Source of the DNA: Paraplanobispora siamensis
Lineage (GTDB): Bacteria > Actinomycetota > Actinomycetes > Streptosporangiales > Streptosporangiaceae
NCBI RefSeq assembly: GCF_016863175.1
Contig: NZ_BOOJ01000053.1
Span: 62,001-126,000 of the forward strand
DNA: 64,000 bases
Reading direction: 5' to 3'
Part shown: positions 16,844-25,742 of the stretch, piece by piece
Layout of the letters: each line of letters begins with the position of its first letter
How positions within the stretch are numbered: the first letter of the stretch is position 1
The notes under the pieces: generated by a model
Told to the model about the DNA's origin: nothing
The model's input: the letters and a program-made list of their open reading frames with translations, nothing else
The model's database searches: none
Translations under genes and position numbers: made by a program

Positions 16844-17051
16844 GCAGCCCCTCCTCGCCGTCGGCCCGGATGCGTACACGGCTGATTCGGAGCAGACCGA
16901 CCTGCGGATTGCCCGGCCGAGCGGGCATTTTGATCTCGATTCGGTGGAGGCTTCGTGATTGGCTCCACTCTGTGGGGAATTGGCTTGGTGTTGTGGGGAG
17001 GGCCGGGCTGCCCCCATGCCTTTACAAAGTAGATTCATATGGGGAGATCTG

Positions 17052-17783
17052 ATGACGGAGCAGCTCGAGGCGATGCCCACCGACTGGCAGCGGGCCCTGG
17101 CCATCGTGGCGCACCCCGACGACCTGGAGTACGGCACGGCCGCGGCGATCGCCGGCTGGACCGACGAGCGGCGGGAGGTCTCCTACCTGCTGGTCACGCG
17201 GGGCGAGGCCGGGATCGACACCATGGACCCGGACAAGGCCGGCCCCCTGCGCGAGAAGGAGCAGCGGGCCAGCGCCGCGGTGGTCGGGGTGACGTCGGTG
17301 GAGTTCCTCAGCCATCCGGACGGGGCCATCGAGTACGGCCCGGCGCTGCGCAAGGACCTGGCCGCGGCGATCAGGCGCCACCGGCCGGAGCTGGTGCTGA
17401 CCATCAACCACCACGACACCTGGGGCGGCAACGCGTGGAACACCCCCGACCACCGGGCGGTCGGCCGGGCGGTCCTGGACGCCGCCGCGGACGCGGGCAA
17501 CCGCTGGATCTTCCCCGAGCTGGCCGCCGGCGGGCTCGCCCCGTGGGACGGCGTGCGGTGGGTGGCCGTGGCCGGGTCCCCCCGCCCGACCCACGCCGTG
17601 GCCGTGAGCGGCGGCGTGGAGCGCGCGATCCGCTCCCTGCTGGAGCACCGCACCTACATCGAGGCGCTCACCGAGGAGGAGCCGGAGAGCTACTGCCGCA
17701 CCTTCATCGAGCAGATGACCTCACACGACTCCGCCCGCTTCGGCGACCGTCCCTGCATCGGCTTCGAGCTGTTCCCCCGCTGA
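17052..17783 (+). CDS. PIG-L family N-acetylsugar deacetylase
   Basis: A 243-residue LmbE/PIG-L-fold zinc hydrolase. The metal and catalytic motif AHPDDLEYG is at about residues 19-27, and the third ligand is in [12 protein letters not shown] near residue 135. Relatives remove acetyl groups from GlcNAc-containing compounds: MshB (mycothiol), BshB (bacillithiol) and lincomycin-type enzymes. It is shorter than typical MshB and its substrate is unclear. GGGGAGATCTG precedes the ATG. It runs convergently toward the ABC transporter ATPase gene, 28 bp away. Although the next genes concern inositol, I see no sequence proof that this deacetylase belongs with them. Confidence 0.9.
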   Translation: MTEQLEAMPTDWQRALAIVAHPDDLEYGTAAAIAGWTDERREVSYLLVTRGEAGIDTMDPDKAGPLREKEQRASAAVVGVTSVEFLSHPDGAIEYGPALRKDLAAAIRRHRPELVLTINHHDTWGGNAWNTPDHRAVGRAVLDAAADAGNRWIFPELAAGGLAPWDGVRWVAVAGSPRPTHAVAVSGGVERAIRSLLEHRTYIEALTEEEPESYCRTFIEQMTSHDSARFGDRPCIGFELFPR

Positions 17784-17811
17784 GCGAGGAGCCGCCCGCC
17801 GGATCCCCCGC

Positions 17812-18660
17812 CTACCGGATCTCCTTCGGCCCGCCGGGCGGTTCGTCGCGGCTCAGCTCGTGGGCGAGCTGCTCCAGCTCCGCTCCCCCGGCCATCAGGG
17901 AGGTGAGCTCCTGGCGGGTGATGTCGGCCTTGCCGTACTCGCCCATGCTGGCGCCCCGGTTGAGCAGCAGGAAGCGGTCGCCGATGGGATAGGCGTGGTG
18001 CGGGTTGTGGGTGATGAAGACGACCCCGAGACCGCGGTCGCGGGCCTGGGCGATGTAGCGCAGCACCACCCCGGCCTGCTTGACGCCCAGCGCGGAGGTG
18101 GGCTCGTCCAGGATCAGCACGCGGGCGCCGAAGTGCACCGCGCGGGCGATGGCCACCGACTGGCGCTCGCCGCCGGACAGCGTGCCCACGGGCTGGTCGA
18201 CGTCGCGGATGTCGATGCCCATGGAGCGCAGCTCCTGGCGGACCGTGCGCTTGGCCCGGGCCACGTCGAAGCGGCGCAGCGGGCCCCAGCCGAGCGAGGG
18301 CTCCGAGCCGAGGAAGAAGTTCCGCCACACCGACATCAGCGGGATCATCGCCAGGTCCTGGTAGACGGTGGCGATGCCGCGGTCGAGGGCGTCACGGGGG
18401 CTGGTGAAGGCGGCCGGGGCGCCGTCCACCAGATAGACGCCCGAGTCCGGCGGGTGCACGCCCGACAGGATCTTGATGAGCGTGGACTTGCCCGCGCCGT
18501 TGTCGCCGAGCACGCAGGTGACCTCCCCGGCGCGCACCTGCATGGAGACCTCGCGCAGCGCGATCACCCCGCCGAAGGTCTTGCCGCACTCGCGGGTCTC
18601 CAGCAGCGGTACGGCGAAGCCGGCCTCGCCCCGCGCGGGGGCGCCTCCCGTCGCGGTCAA
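17812..18660 (-). CDS. Sugar-type ABC transporter, single-domain ATPase
   Basis: A 282-residue ATP-binding subunit. Walker A is GDNGAGKST, the signature is LSGGERQ, Walker B is [12 protein letters not shown], and the switch histidine is in FITHN. It has one ATPase domain, like FrcA and XylG-half proteins, whereas RbsA/AraG carry two. The start is a TTG at 18660 overlapping the permease stop (TTGA), with GGAGGAGG eight bases upstream, so translation is probably coupled. It forms the third gene of the binding protein-permease-ATPase operon. The transporter would import a monosaccharide or cyclitol. Confidence 0.92.
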   Translation of the reverse strand: MTATGGAPARGEAGFAVPLLETRECGKTFGGVIALREVSMQVRAGEVTCVLGDNGAGKSTLIKILSGVHPPDSGVYLVDGAPAAFTSPRDALDRGIATVYQDLAMIPLMSVWRNFFLGSEPSLGWGPLRRFDVARAKRTVRQELRSMGIDIRDVDQPVGTLSGGERQSVAIARAVHFGARVLILDEPTSALGVKQAGVVLRYIAQARDRGLGVVFITHNPHHAYPIGDRFLLLNRGASMGEYGKADITRQELTSLMAGGAELEQLAHELSRDEPPGGPKEIR

Positions 18661-19685
18661 TGCCGTACCTCCTCCGCGTAGCGGCGCACCAGCCGGTTGG
18701 CGAGGGTGGCCAGCAGCAGCATCGCGCCCAGGAAGAACTTGAACCAGTCGGCGTCCCAGCCGAGGAAGACGATGCCCTTGTCGGCCATGCCGAAGATCAG
18801 CGCCCCGATGGACGCCCCGACCGCGGAGCCGTACCCGCCGGTGAGCAGGCAGCCGCCGATGACCGCCGCGATGATGTAGACGAACTCCTGGCCCAGTCCG
18901 GCGTTGGCCTGCACCGAGGTGAAGCGCAGGGCCAGGATCGAGCCGACCAGCCAGGCCGCCACGGCGGTGGTCATGAACAGAGCGATCTTCGTGCGGTCGG
19001 CGGGCACGCCGACCGCACGGGCGGCCCGCTCGTCGCCGCCCACCGCGAAGATCCAGTTTCCCGGCCTGGTGCGCATGAGCACCCAGGTGGCCAGGGCGGT
19101 GACGCCCAGCCACCACAGGATGGCCACGCGGAAGTCGGTCCCGCCGAGGGAGAAGGTCCCGGCCAGCAGGGCCCGCGCCTGGTCGTAGCCCTCGGCACGG
19201 CGCAGCCCGCTCACCTGGACGGTGCCGGTGAGCGCCTTGGTGACGCCGAGGTTGATCCCCTGCAGCATCAGGAAGGTGCCGAGGGTGACGATGAAGCTCG
19301 GCAGCTTGGTGCGGACCACGATCAGCCCGTTGAGGAAGCCCACCAGCAGCGCCACGACGAGGGCGACGAGCATCGCCGTCCACACCGACAGGCCGTATCT
19401 GGTGGAGAGGATGACCATGATCAGGCCGGTGCTGCCGGTGAGCACCCCGGCCGACAGGTCGAACTCGCCGCCGATCATCAGCAGGGCGATGGCCACCGCC
19501 ATGATGCCGAGCGTGGAGGCCGGGTCCAGCCAGTTGGCCACTCCCTCGATCGAGCGGAACGTCTCCGACTGGCCGGCGAAGAAGGCGAACACCGCGATCG
19601 CGCCGACCACCGCGCCCAGCTCGGGGCGGATCAGCAGCCGCCGGGCCAGGCCGGTCCCGGCGAGCCGCTCGTCGGCCACCGTCAT
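18657..19685 (-). CDS. Sugar-type ABC transporter permease (RbsC/FrcC family)
   Basis: A 342-residue BPD-transp-2 permease with about eight to ten hydrophobic helices (for example [34 protein letters not shown] and [18 protein letters not shown]). [21 protein letters not shown] and [18 protein letters not shown] are family signatures, GEFDLS matching the GGIDLS motif. The ATG at 19685 ([10 protein letters not shown]) was chosen; an in-frame start 78 bp upstream would add a Gly/Pro-rich leader. It sits between binding-protein and ATPase genes and overlaps the latter. The order binding protein, permease, ATPase recalls frcBCA. Confidence 0.92.
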   Translation of the reverse strand: MTVADERLAGTGLARRLLIRPELGAVVGAIAVFAFFAGQSETFRSIEGVANWLDPASTLGIMAVAIALLMIGGEFDLSAGVLTGSTGLIMVILSTRYGLSVWTAMLVALVVALLVGFLNGLIVVRTKLPSFIVTLGTFLMLQGINLGVTKALTGTVQVSGLRRAEGYDQARALLAGTFSLGGTDFRVAILWWLGVTALATWVLMRTRPGNWIFAVGGDERAARAVGVPADRTKIALFMTTAVAAWLVGSILALRFTSVQANAGLGQEFVYIIAAVIGGCLLTGGYGSAVGASIGALIFGMADKGIVFLGWDADWFKFFLGAMLLLATLANRLVRRYAEEVRH

Positions 19686-19797
19686 GCCCGGCCCTCCCGG
19701 TCGCGGTCCTGATCCCGGTCCCGGGTCCCGGCCCGTCCGGCGGGCGTGCCGCATGCACCGCACCCGCCGGACGGGCCGTACCCGCCGTGCCCGCCGG

Positions 19798-20793
19798 TCA
19801 CCGGGTGCCGCTCTCGGCGAGCTTGGCGACCTGCTCGGCGTTGTCCTTGGTGACGAAGCCGGGGCCGGTGTTCACCGGGAGGCCGCCGCCGACGGTGTTG
19901 AGGTTCTTCGCGTAGAGGGTGAGGAAGGTGATCGGCAGCCAGCCCTGCAGGTACTGCTGCTGGTCCACGGCGAACAGGATCTCGCCGTCCTTGATGGCGG
20001 TGACCACGTCGCCCGACAGGTCGAAGGTGCCCAGCTTCGCCTTGGAACCGGAGTCGGCGATGGCGTCGCGGGCCGCGATGGCCACGGCCGGGTTCAGAGC
20101 GAGCACGCCGTCGAGCGAGGTGTCCGACTGCAGCCTGGCGGTGATCTTCGAGGTGGCGTCGGCGAGGTTGGTGCCCTCCACCTGGAGCCGCTCGACGGTG
20201 CCGCCCAGCCCTTCGGTCGCGCCGTTGCAGCGCTGGTCCAGGCCGACGTTGCCCGCCTCGTGGATCACGCAGAGCAGCTTCTTGACGCCCGCGGCCTTGA
20301 GCTGCTCACCGGCGCCCCGCCCGGCCACGTCCTCGGACTGGCCGACGTGCGTGATGGCGCCGAACTCCTTGGACTTGTCACCGCCCGAGTTGATGGTGAT
20401 CACCGGGATCTTCGCGGCCACGGCCTTGCCGACGGACTCCTTCAGCGCGTCGGGGTTGGCCATGGAGACCACGATGCCGTCGACCTTCTGGCTCACGGCC
20501 TGGTCGATGAGCTGCGACTGCCGGGCGGGATCCCCGTCGCCCTGGTAGCTCACCGTGACGCCGTACTGCTTGCCGGCGGCCTCGGCACCGTTCTTGACCA
20601 CGTCCCAGAAGGCGTCTCCGGAGGCCGCGTGGGTGATGACGGCGAAGGTGCCGCCACCGGCCGGCGGTTCGGCCGCCGCACTCGTGGGAGAACCGGCGGT
20701 CTGGGCGCCGCCCTCCTGCCCTCCCGATGAACAGCCGCCCAGGGCGAAGAGCCCCAGCACGGCCGCCACGACCAGCCCTGTCGTCCGCTTCAT
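19798..20793 (-). CDS. Sugar/cyclitol ABC transporter substrate-binding lipoprotein
   Basis: A 331-residue periplasmic-binding-protein-like lipoprotein (peripla_BP_4 fold). A signal peptide ends in the lipobox LGGC (lipidated Cys at about residue 21), then a Gly/Ala/Pro linker, and the two-lobed domain starting FAVITHAASGDAFWDVVKNGAEAAGKQYGV. IDQAVSQKVDGIVVSMANPDAL and NPAVAIAARDAI are typical of ribose/fructose/inositol binders. GGGAGG precedes the ATG at 20793. Two perfect TGTC-N2-GACA sites lie in the 245-bp spacer that it shares with the divergent phytase gene, so the two are probably co-regulated. Confidence 0.92.
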   Translation of the reverse strand: MKRTTGLVVAAVLGLFALGGCSSGGQEGGAQTAGSPTSAAAEPPAGGGTFAVITHAASGDAFWDVVKNGAEAAGKQYGVTVSYQGDGDPARQSQLIDQAVSQKVDGIVVSMANPDALKESVGKAVAAKIPVITINSGGDKSKEFGAITHVGQSEDVAGRGAGEQLKAAGVKKLLCVIHEAGNVGLDQRCNGATEGLGGTVERLQVEGTNLADATSKITARLQSDTSLDGVLALNPAVAIAARDAIADSGSKAKLGTFDLSGDVVTAIKDGEILFAVDQQQYLQGWLPITFLTLYAKNLNTVGGGLPVNTGPGFVTKDNAEQVAKLAESGTR

Positions 20794-20873
20794 CGGCAAG
20801 CCTCCCGCGCTTCGTTCCGCTGGAACCCCCGTGCATGGTTTGTAACCGCGGCATTACCTTCGTGTCAACAGTT

Positions 20874-20883
20874 TGTCGTGACA
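20874..20883. promoter_or_regulatory. TGTC-N2-GACA operator copy 1
   Basis: TGTCGTGACA, flanked as TTTGTCGTGACATTA, 81 bp upstream of the binding-protein start. It matches the copy upstream of the gntR gene at nearly every flanking base (TTTGTC--GACATTA). Confidence 0.6.
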
Positions 20884-20933
20884 TTAGGACCTATGCGAAA
20901 CCATCACCTTTTGCGCGATGCGACGTTCATCCT

Positions 20934-20947
20934 TATGTCATGACATA
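20934..20947. promoter_or_regulatory. TGTC-N2-GACA operator copy 2 (14-bp perfect palindrome)
   Basis: TATGTCATGACATA is fully palindromic and centres between the binding-protein and phytase genes. A degraded third version (TAACGTGACA, 20982-20991) lies closer to the phytase start. The surrounding 20930-20990 stretch is AT-rich and probably holds the divergent promoters. Confidence 0.65.
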
Positions 20948-21038
20948 TGTATGTAATATTGCTCAGTCATTCATCACTCGTTAACGTGACATCAAGATGA
21001 TCGAGCGCCGATCAGCCCGACCCCCACCTGGAGGCGCC

Positions 21039-22343
21039 ATGCGTCCCCTGTCACGACTCTCCCTGGCCCTGGCGGCCGCGTGCCTGGTCACCGCCTTACC
21101 CGCGGCCCAGGCCGCCGGGGCGGACAGCGTGCCCACCGCCCACCCCGAGGTCGAGACCCCCGCCCTCTTCGACGACGAGGCGGGAGGCAACGCCAACGGC
21201 GACGACCCGGCGATCTGGGTCCATCCCACCAGACCCGGCAAGAGCGTGGTGGCCGCCACCGCCAAGGAGGGCGGCCTGTACGCCTACGACCTCAAGGGCG
21301 CGCAGCTGCAGCACATCCCGGCGCCCGCCGCCCCCGGCGACGACGACGAGCCCGGCCGCTTCAACAACGCCGACGTCCTGTACGGCTTCGCCGGCCGGGA
21401 CCTGATCGCCGTCTCCGACCGGGGCCGCGACCACATCCGCTTCTACGCCGTCGACCCGGCCGCGGCCGCCGCCGGGCGCGCCCCGCTGGCCGACGTCACC
21501 GATCCGGCCGTGCCGTTCGTCTTCAACACCACGCAGGAGCAGGTCAACGAGGCCGAGACCGCCTACGGCCTGGCCGTCTGGAAGGACTCCACCGGCGCCT
21601 ACGTCCTGGTCAGCCGGCGGCACGAGACGGCCGTCGCGCTGCTGAGGCTCAAGACCGTCTCCGGCGGGAAGATCGGCTACGACAAGGTCCGCCAGATCAG
21701 CCTGCCCTCCTCCTTCACCCTGCCCGACGGCAACACCTGGAGCCCGTGCCTGGAGCCCGGCGAGCTGCCGCAGGTCGAGGGCATGGTCGTAGACGCCGAG
21801 CGGGACGTGCTCTACGCCGCCCAGGAGACGGTGGGCATCTGGAGGATGCGCGCCGACCTGACCGGCGAGCCGGTGCTGATGGACAAGGTCCGCGGGTACG
21901 GCGTGCCGGGCACCTACGACCCCGGGACCGAGGAGTGCGCCTTCGGCGCCGACCCCGGTTTCGGCGGCACGCACCTGACGGCCGACGCCGAGGGGCTGAC
22001 CATCTACCACCGTTCCGGCGGCAAGGGGTACCTGCTGGCCTCCAGCCAGGGTGACAGCACCTTCGCCGTCTACCGGCGCGAGGGCGCCAACGCCTATCTC
22101 GGGCAGTTCCGCGTCGGCGCCGACGACGGCATCGACGCCGCCGAGCACAGCGACGGCGCCATGGTGATGAACGTGCCGCTCGGCGAGAAGTTCGACGAGG
22201 GCCTCCTGGTGGTCCACGACGGCGCCAACCTGCCCGCCGACGGCGACCGGGAGAACACCAACTTCAAGTTCGTCGAGTGGGACGACGTCGCCGACCTGCA
22301 CGACCTGGCCGTCGACACCCGCGGCTGGAACCCCCGCCGCTGA
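21039..22343 (+). CDS. Secreted beta-propeller phytase
   Basis: A 434-residue exported 3-phytase of the beta-propeller type. A signal peptide covers residues 1-25 or so ([25 protein letters not shown]). The mature part shows [82 protein letters not shown] and VHDGAN, matching the calcium- and phosphate-binding blades of Bacillus phytases in order. It hydrolyses extracellular phytate to lower inositol phosphates, releasing phosphate. CTGGAGGC precedes the ATG at 21039. It is divergent from the ABC binding protein and followed by a convergent inositol-monophosphatase-family gene. Confidence 0.92.
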   Translation: [434 protein letters not shown]

Positions 22344-22424
22344 ACCCGTGCCGTGCGGGCGCCCCGTGACCGTCCCCGCTCGGGCCGGTGCCGCGGGGCG
22401 TCCGTCCGGACCGCGGGATCCCGC

Positions 22425-23255
22425 TCATGCCGTACGGCCCGCGTCCGGGAACGCGATCTCCCGTATGACCGAGCCCGCCAGGTCGAAGCCGCCCACGTGG
22501 GCGATGTAGCCGCCGGGCTTGAGGATCGCCCCGCCGAAGGGGAGGTAGGCGCCCCCGGCCTGGCGGACCAGCAGCGCCCCGGCGGCCACGTCCCAGGGGC
22601 TGACACCGGATCCGTAGGCCACGTCGGCCCAGCCGCCGGCGACGTGGGCCAGCTTGAGCGCGGTGCTGCCCGGGCGCCGGACCGAGGCGAAGGACTCCAC
22701 CATCCGCCCGAAGCGGAGCAGCGCCTCCCGGCCGTCGGCCGCCAGGTCGTGGGGGCCGGGATAGCTGCTCAGCAGCACCGCCTCGCGGTCGCGGGCCGCC
22801 CCGGCGCTGCGCAGCCGTACGTCGTCGCACCAGGCCCCGCCCAGGTCGGCGCGGAACATCTCGTCCCGCAGCGGGTCGTAGATCACCCCCGCGACCACCT
22901 CGTCGCCCTCCGCCGCGGCGATCGACACGCAGAAGAACGGTATGCCGGCGGCGAAGTTCGCCGTGCCGTCGATCGGGTCGACGTACCACCGGATCCCGCT
23001 CCCGGCGGACTCTCCCGCGGCGCCGGCCGCGGTGCCGCCCTCCTCGCCCACCACCGTGCTGCCCGGGCAGCGCTCGGCGAGGACCTCTCGGATGGTCTCC
23101 TCGGCGGCGCGGTCGTGCTCGGTCACCGGGTCGTGGAAGTCCTTCTTGGTCTCCACCGAGGGCCGTGACCTGAAGGCCTTGCGGAGCCGGTCGCCCACCG
23201 CGCGGGCGGCCTGCCCGGCGATCTCCGACAGCTCACGCGAGGTGGTCAGGTTCAT
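22425..23255 (-). CDS. Inositol monophosphatase-family enzyme
   Basis: A 276-residue Mg-dependent phosphatase. Metal-site motifs are GEEGG (about residue 70), DPIDGTANF (about residues 93-101) and SPWDVAAG (about residue 218), all intact. Family members hydrolyse inositol monophosphates, histidinol phosphate or fructose bisphosphate/PAP; the location opposite a phytase and beside a sugar-type ABC transporter favours inositol phosphate. GGAGGAAAGAC precedes the ATG at 23255. It is divergent from the gntR gene and may share the operator at 23481-23490, although that site lies 226 bp upstream. Confidence 0.9.
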   Translation of the reverse strand: MNLTTSRELSEIAGQAARAVGDRLRKAFRSRPSVETKKDFHDPVTEHDRAAEETIREVLAERCPGSTVVGEEGGTAAGAAGESAGSGIRWYVDPIDGTANFAAGIPFFCVSIAAAEGDEVVAGVIYDPLRDEMFRADLGGAWCDDVRLRSAGAARDREAVLLSSYPGPHDLAADGREALLRFGRMVESFASVRRPGSTALKLAHVAGGWADVAYGSGVSPWDVAAGALLVRQAGGAYLPFGGAILKPGGYIAHVGGFDLAGSVIREIAFPDAGRTA

Positions 23256-23480
23256 GTCTTTCCTCCAGTGACGTCCGCGGCCTGGTCGGGGGGCTGTCCG
23301 GCCCTCACTTCCCGGTCCGCCGCCTCCCATGCGGGAATCCGGTCCGGGAATCCCCGCCGACCTGGCCGGACGGGCGCGGGGCACGCGGGATGATCTCGGG
23401 GCGGGCACACCTCCAGACAAGCAGGTAAGACCCGGTCAGGACACGGTTACCCCGCGATTGACCGGTGCCGCGACCTTGTT

Positions 23481-23490
23481 TGTCAGGACA
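23481..23490. promoter_or_regulatory. TGTC-N2-GACA operator copy 3, upstream of gntR
   Basis: TGTCAGGACA lies 50 bp upstream of the GntR regulator start inside TTTGTCAGGACATTA. An overlapping inverted repeat GGACAT-TATG-ATGTCC (23486-23501) extends it. It suggests autoregulation by the GntR protein and links this gene to the transporter/phytase promoter region. Confidence 0.6.
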
Positions 23491-23539
23491 TTATGATGTC
23501 CGCTAAACTGATCACGCAGCGCAGCCGCAGGAGGGGCCG

Positions 23540-24280
23540 ATGACCGCCAATCTCGCCATCGATCTGGACCGGTCCAGCCCGGTGCCGCTGTACTTCCAGG
23601 TGGCCGAGCAGATCTCCGAGGCGATCCGGCGCGGCGACCTGCCCCCGGGATCCCGGCTGGACAACGAGATCCTCCTGGCCGACCGGCTGGGCCTGTCCCG
23701 GCCCACCATCCGCCAGGCGATCCAGTACCTCGTGGACAAGGGCCTGCTGGTGCGCAAGCGCGGCGTCGGCACGCAGGTCGTGCACGGCCAGGTCAAGCGC
23801 TCGGTGGAGCTGACCAGCCTCTACGACGACCTGCGCCGGGCCGGGCAGGAGCCCGCGACCCGGGTGCTCTCGCTGGAGTCCCTGGCGGCCGAGGAGGAGA
23901 TCGCCACGATCCTCGGCGTCCCGGCCGGCACCGAGGTGCTGCGGATGGAGCGCCTGCGCTACGCCGGGGGCGAGCCGCTGGCGCTGCTGCACAACTGGCT
24001 GCCCTCGGGCCTGGCCCCGCTGGCCGCCGAGAGCCTGCAGGAACGCGGCCTGTACGAGCTGCTGCGCTCGGCCGGGGTCCGCATGCGGGTGGCGAACCAG
24101 CGGATAGGCGCCCGGGCGGCCGGCGCGACCGAGGCCCGGCTGCTGGACGAACGGCGCGGCGCGCCGCTGCTCACCATGGTCCGCACCACCTACGACGACC
24201 AGGGCCGGGCCGTCGAGCACGGCTCCCACGTCTACCGGGCCTCGCACTACTCCCTGGAGGTCACCCTCATCGAGCGCTGA
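23540..24280 (+). CDS. GntR-family regulator with UTRA domain (HutC subfamily)
   Basis: A 246-residue regulator. The winged helix-turn-helix is at residues 12-75 (VPLYFQVAEQISEAIRRGDLPPGSRLDNE, LGLSRPTIRQAIQYLVDKGLLVRKRGVGTQV), and the UTRA ligand domain runs from about residue 95 (TRVLSLESLAAEEEIATILGVPAGTEVLRMERLRYAGGEPLAL) to the end. UTRA proteins bind sugars, sugar phosphates or related small molecules. GGAGGGG precedes the ATG. A TGTC-N2-GACA site is 50 bp upstream and two more lie in the transporter/phytase promoter region, so it is the likely regulator of the cluster. Confidence 0.92.
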   Translation: MTANLAIDLDRSSPVPLYFQVAEQISEAIRRGDLPPGSRLDNEILLADRLGLSRPTIRQAIQYLVDKGLLVRKRGVGTQVVHGQVKRSVELTSLYDDLRRAGQEPATRVLSLESLAAEEEIATILGVPAGTEVLRMERLRYAGGEPLALLHNWLPSGLAPLAAESLQERGLYELLRSAGVRMRVANQRIGARAAGATEARLLDERRGAPLLTMVRTTYDDQGRAVEHGSHVYRASHYSLEVTLIER

Positions 24281-24388
24281 CCCGTCCTGCCGCCCGCTCC
24301 CGTCCCGCACCCGGAAGGGCCGCCGTTTGCCTCAGGAACCGCGCGCCGGAGCCGACCGAGGGGGCAGACGTAGAAGAACGGGACTGCG

Positions 24389-25666
24389 ATGTCGAACGAG
24401 TCGAACGAGCTGTGGCGGCGCTCCTCGGTGTTCACCGGCGAGACGCCCTCCGTCCTGGTGGTGGACGACGAGCCGACCGTGCTGGAGACGCTCACCCACC
24501 AGCTGGGCACGGACTACCGTGTCATCACCGCGCCCGACGGGCTGGCCGCCCTGGAGATGCTCGAGCGCGGAGGACCCGTCGCCGTCGTCATCAGCGACAT
24601 GCGGATGCCCGACATGGACGGCATCGAGCTGCTGGGGCACGTGCGGCTGAAGTACCCCGACATCACCCGGGTCCTGCACACCGCCCAGGGCGACCTCACC
24701 TCCGCCATCTCCGCGATCAACACCGGCCAGGTCTTCCGCTTCCTGTGCAAGCCCTGCCCCACCCGGGAGCTGCGCGCCACCGTCCGCGACGCGCTGGAAC
24801 GGCACCGCCTGGTCAGCGCCGAGCGGGAGATCCTGGACAAGACCCTCCGCGGAAGCCTGCAGGCGCTCTTCGGCTGTCTGGAACTGGCCAGCCCCCAGGC
24901 CTTCGCCCGCGCCGGGCGCATCCGCGACCTGGTCGGCGCCCTGTGCGGCGAGCTCGGCCTGGGCAACGCCTGGGAGATCGAGGTCGCGGCCATGGCCTCC
25001 CAGCTCGGCGCGGTGACCCTGCCGCCCAGCGTGCTGGAGAAGCTGGACCGGGGCATGCCGCTGCCCGAGGACGAGCAGAAGATGATCGACGCCATGCCCG
25101 GCACCGCGATCCGGCTGCTCGGCGGGGTGCCGATGCTCGAGAACGTCATCGAGATCATCCGCGGGCTCCGGCCCGCCGGCGGCGTCCACTGGCACGCACC
25201 CGATGAGGCGGACCCGGTGGTCGCCTCGGCCGTCGCCGTACTACGCGCGGCGACCGATTTCGAGGCCTTCACCAGCCGCGGCGTGACCGCGGAGCACGCC
25301 ATCGCCGCGATGGAGGACCAGAGCGACCACGACGGCCCGGCACTGGCCGCGCTGCGCCGGATCCGGGGGATCGAGGCCGAGCACGAGACGGTGCACGCCC
25401 TGCGCATCGGCGAGCTGGAGGTCGGCATGCGCATCGCCGAGGACATCGTCGCCGTCAACGGCCTGGTGCTCATCGGCCGCGGGATCCTGGTCACCGAGAT
25501 GCTCCTGGAGCGGCTGACCAACTACAAGCACATCGTGGAGCTGGTCGAGCCGGTCTGGGCCATCGTGCCGGAGGCGGGCACGGATGCGAAGACGGGCGCG
25601 GGGAGGAACCCGGGGAAGGGCCCGGCAAAGGGCGCCGCCCCCGGGACGACGGCGGTGGCGGCATGA
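24389..25666 (+). CDS. Response regulator with degenerate HD-GYP-like output domain
   Basis: A 425-residue protein. An N-terminal receiver domain (about residues 20-135) has VVDDEPTV, the phospho-acceptor Asp in VVISDMRMPDMDG and KPCP with the conserved Lys. The rest resembles an RpfG-like HD-GYP domain in layout (LFGCLELASPQAFARAGRIRDLVGALCGELGL, then VAAMASQLGAVTLPPSVLEKLDRGMPLPEDEQKMIDAMPGTAIRLL), but the HDIGK metal motif reads ASQLGA and the later His ligands are missing. I infer it no longer hydrolyses cyclic-di-GMP and instead signals or binds. The gene is followed after 76 bp by an Hpt gene. Confidence 0.85.
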   Translation: MSNESNELWRRSSVFTGETPSVLVVDDEPTVLETLTHQLGTDYRVITAPDGLAALEMLERGGPVAVVISDMRMPDMDGIELLGHVRLKYPDITRVLHTAQGDLTSAISAINTGQVFRFLCKPCPTRELRATVRDALERHRLVSAEREILDKTLRGSLQALFGCLELASPQAFARAGRIRDLVGALCGELGLGNAWEIEVAAMASQLGAVTLPPSVLEKLDRGMPLPEDEQKMIDAMPGTAIRLLGGVPMLENVIEIIRGLRPAGGVHWHAPDEADPVVASAVAVLRAATDFEAFTSRGVTAEHAIAAMEDQSDHDGPALAALRRIRGIEAEHETVHALRIGELEVGMRIAEDIVAVNGLVLIGRGILVTEMLLERLTNYKHIVELVEPVWAIVPEAGTDAKTGAGRNPGKGPAKGAAPGTTAVAA

Positions 25667-25742
25667 CCCCCTCCCGCCGACCGGCGACCCCGACGCCCGG
25701 GGTGGCCATGGCTCGCTCCGCCCCCCTCCCCCGGCGGCGCCG

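Noticed and set aside
17052-17783. PIG-L deacetylase as part of the inositol cluster or as MshB
   Set aside because: It is shorter than MshB, has no TGTC-N2-GACA site and points toward the cluster from the other strand; the link would be guesswork.
17812-19758. A 648-codon frame suggesting a larger ABC protein
   Set aside because: The N-terminal part is the permease gene read out of frame; the ATPase starts at the TTG at 18660 behind a strong ribosome site.
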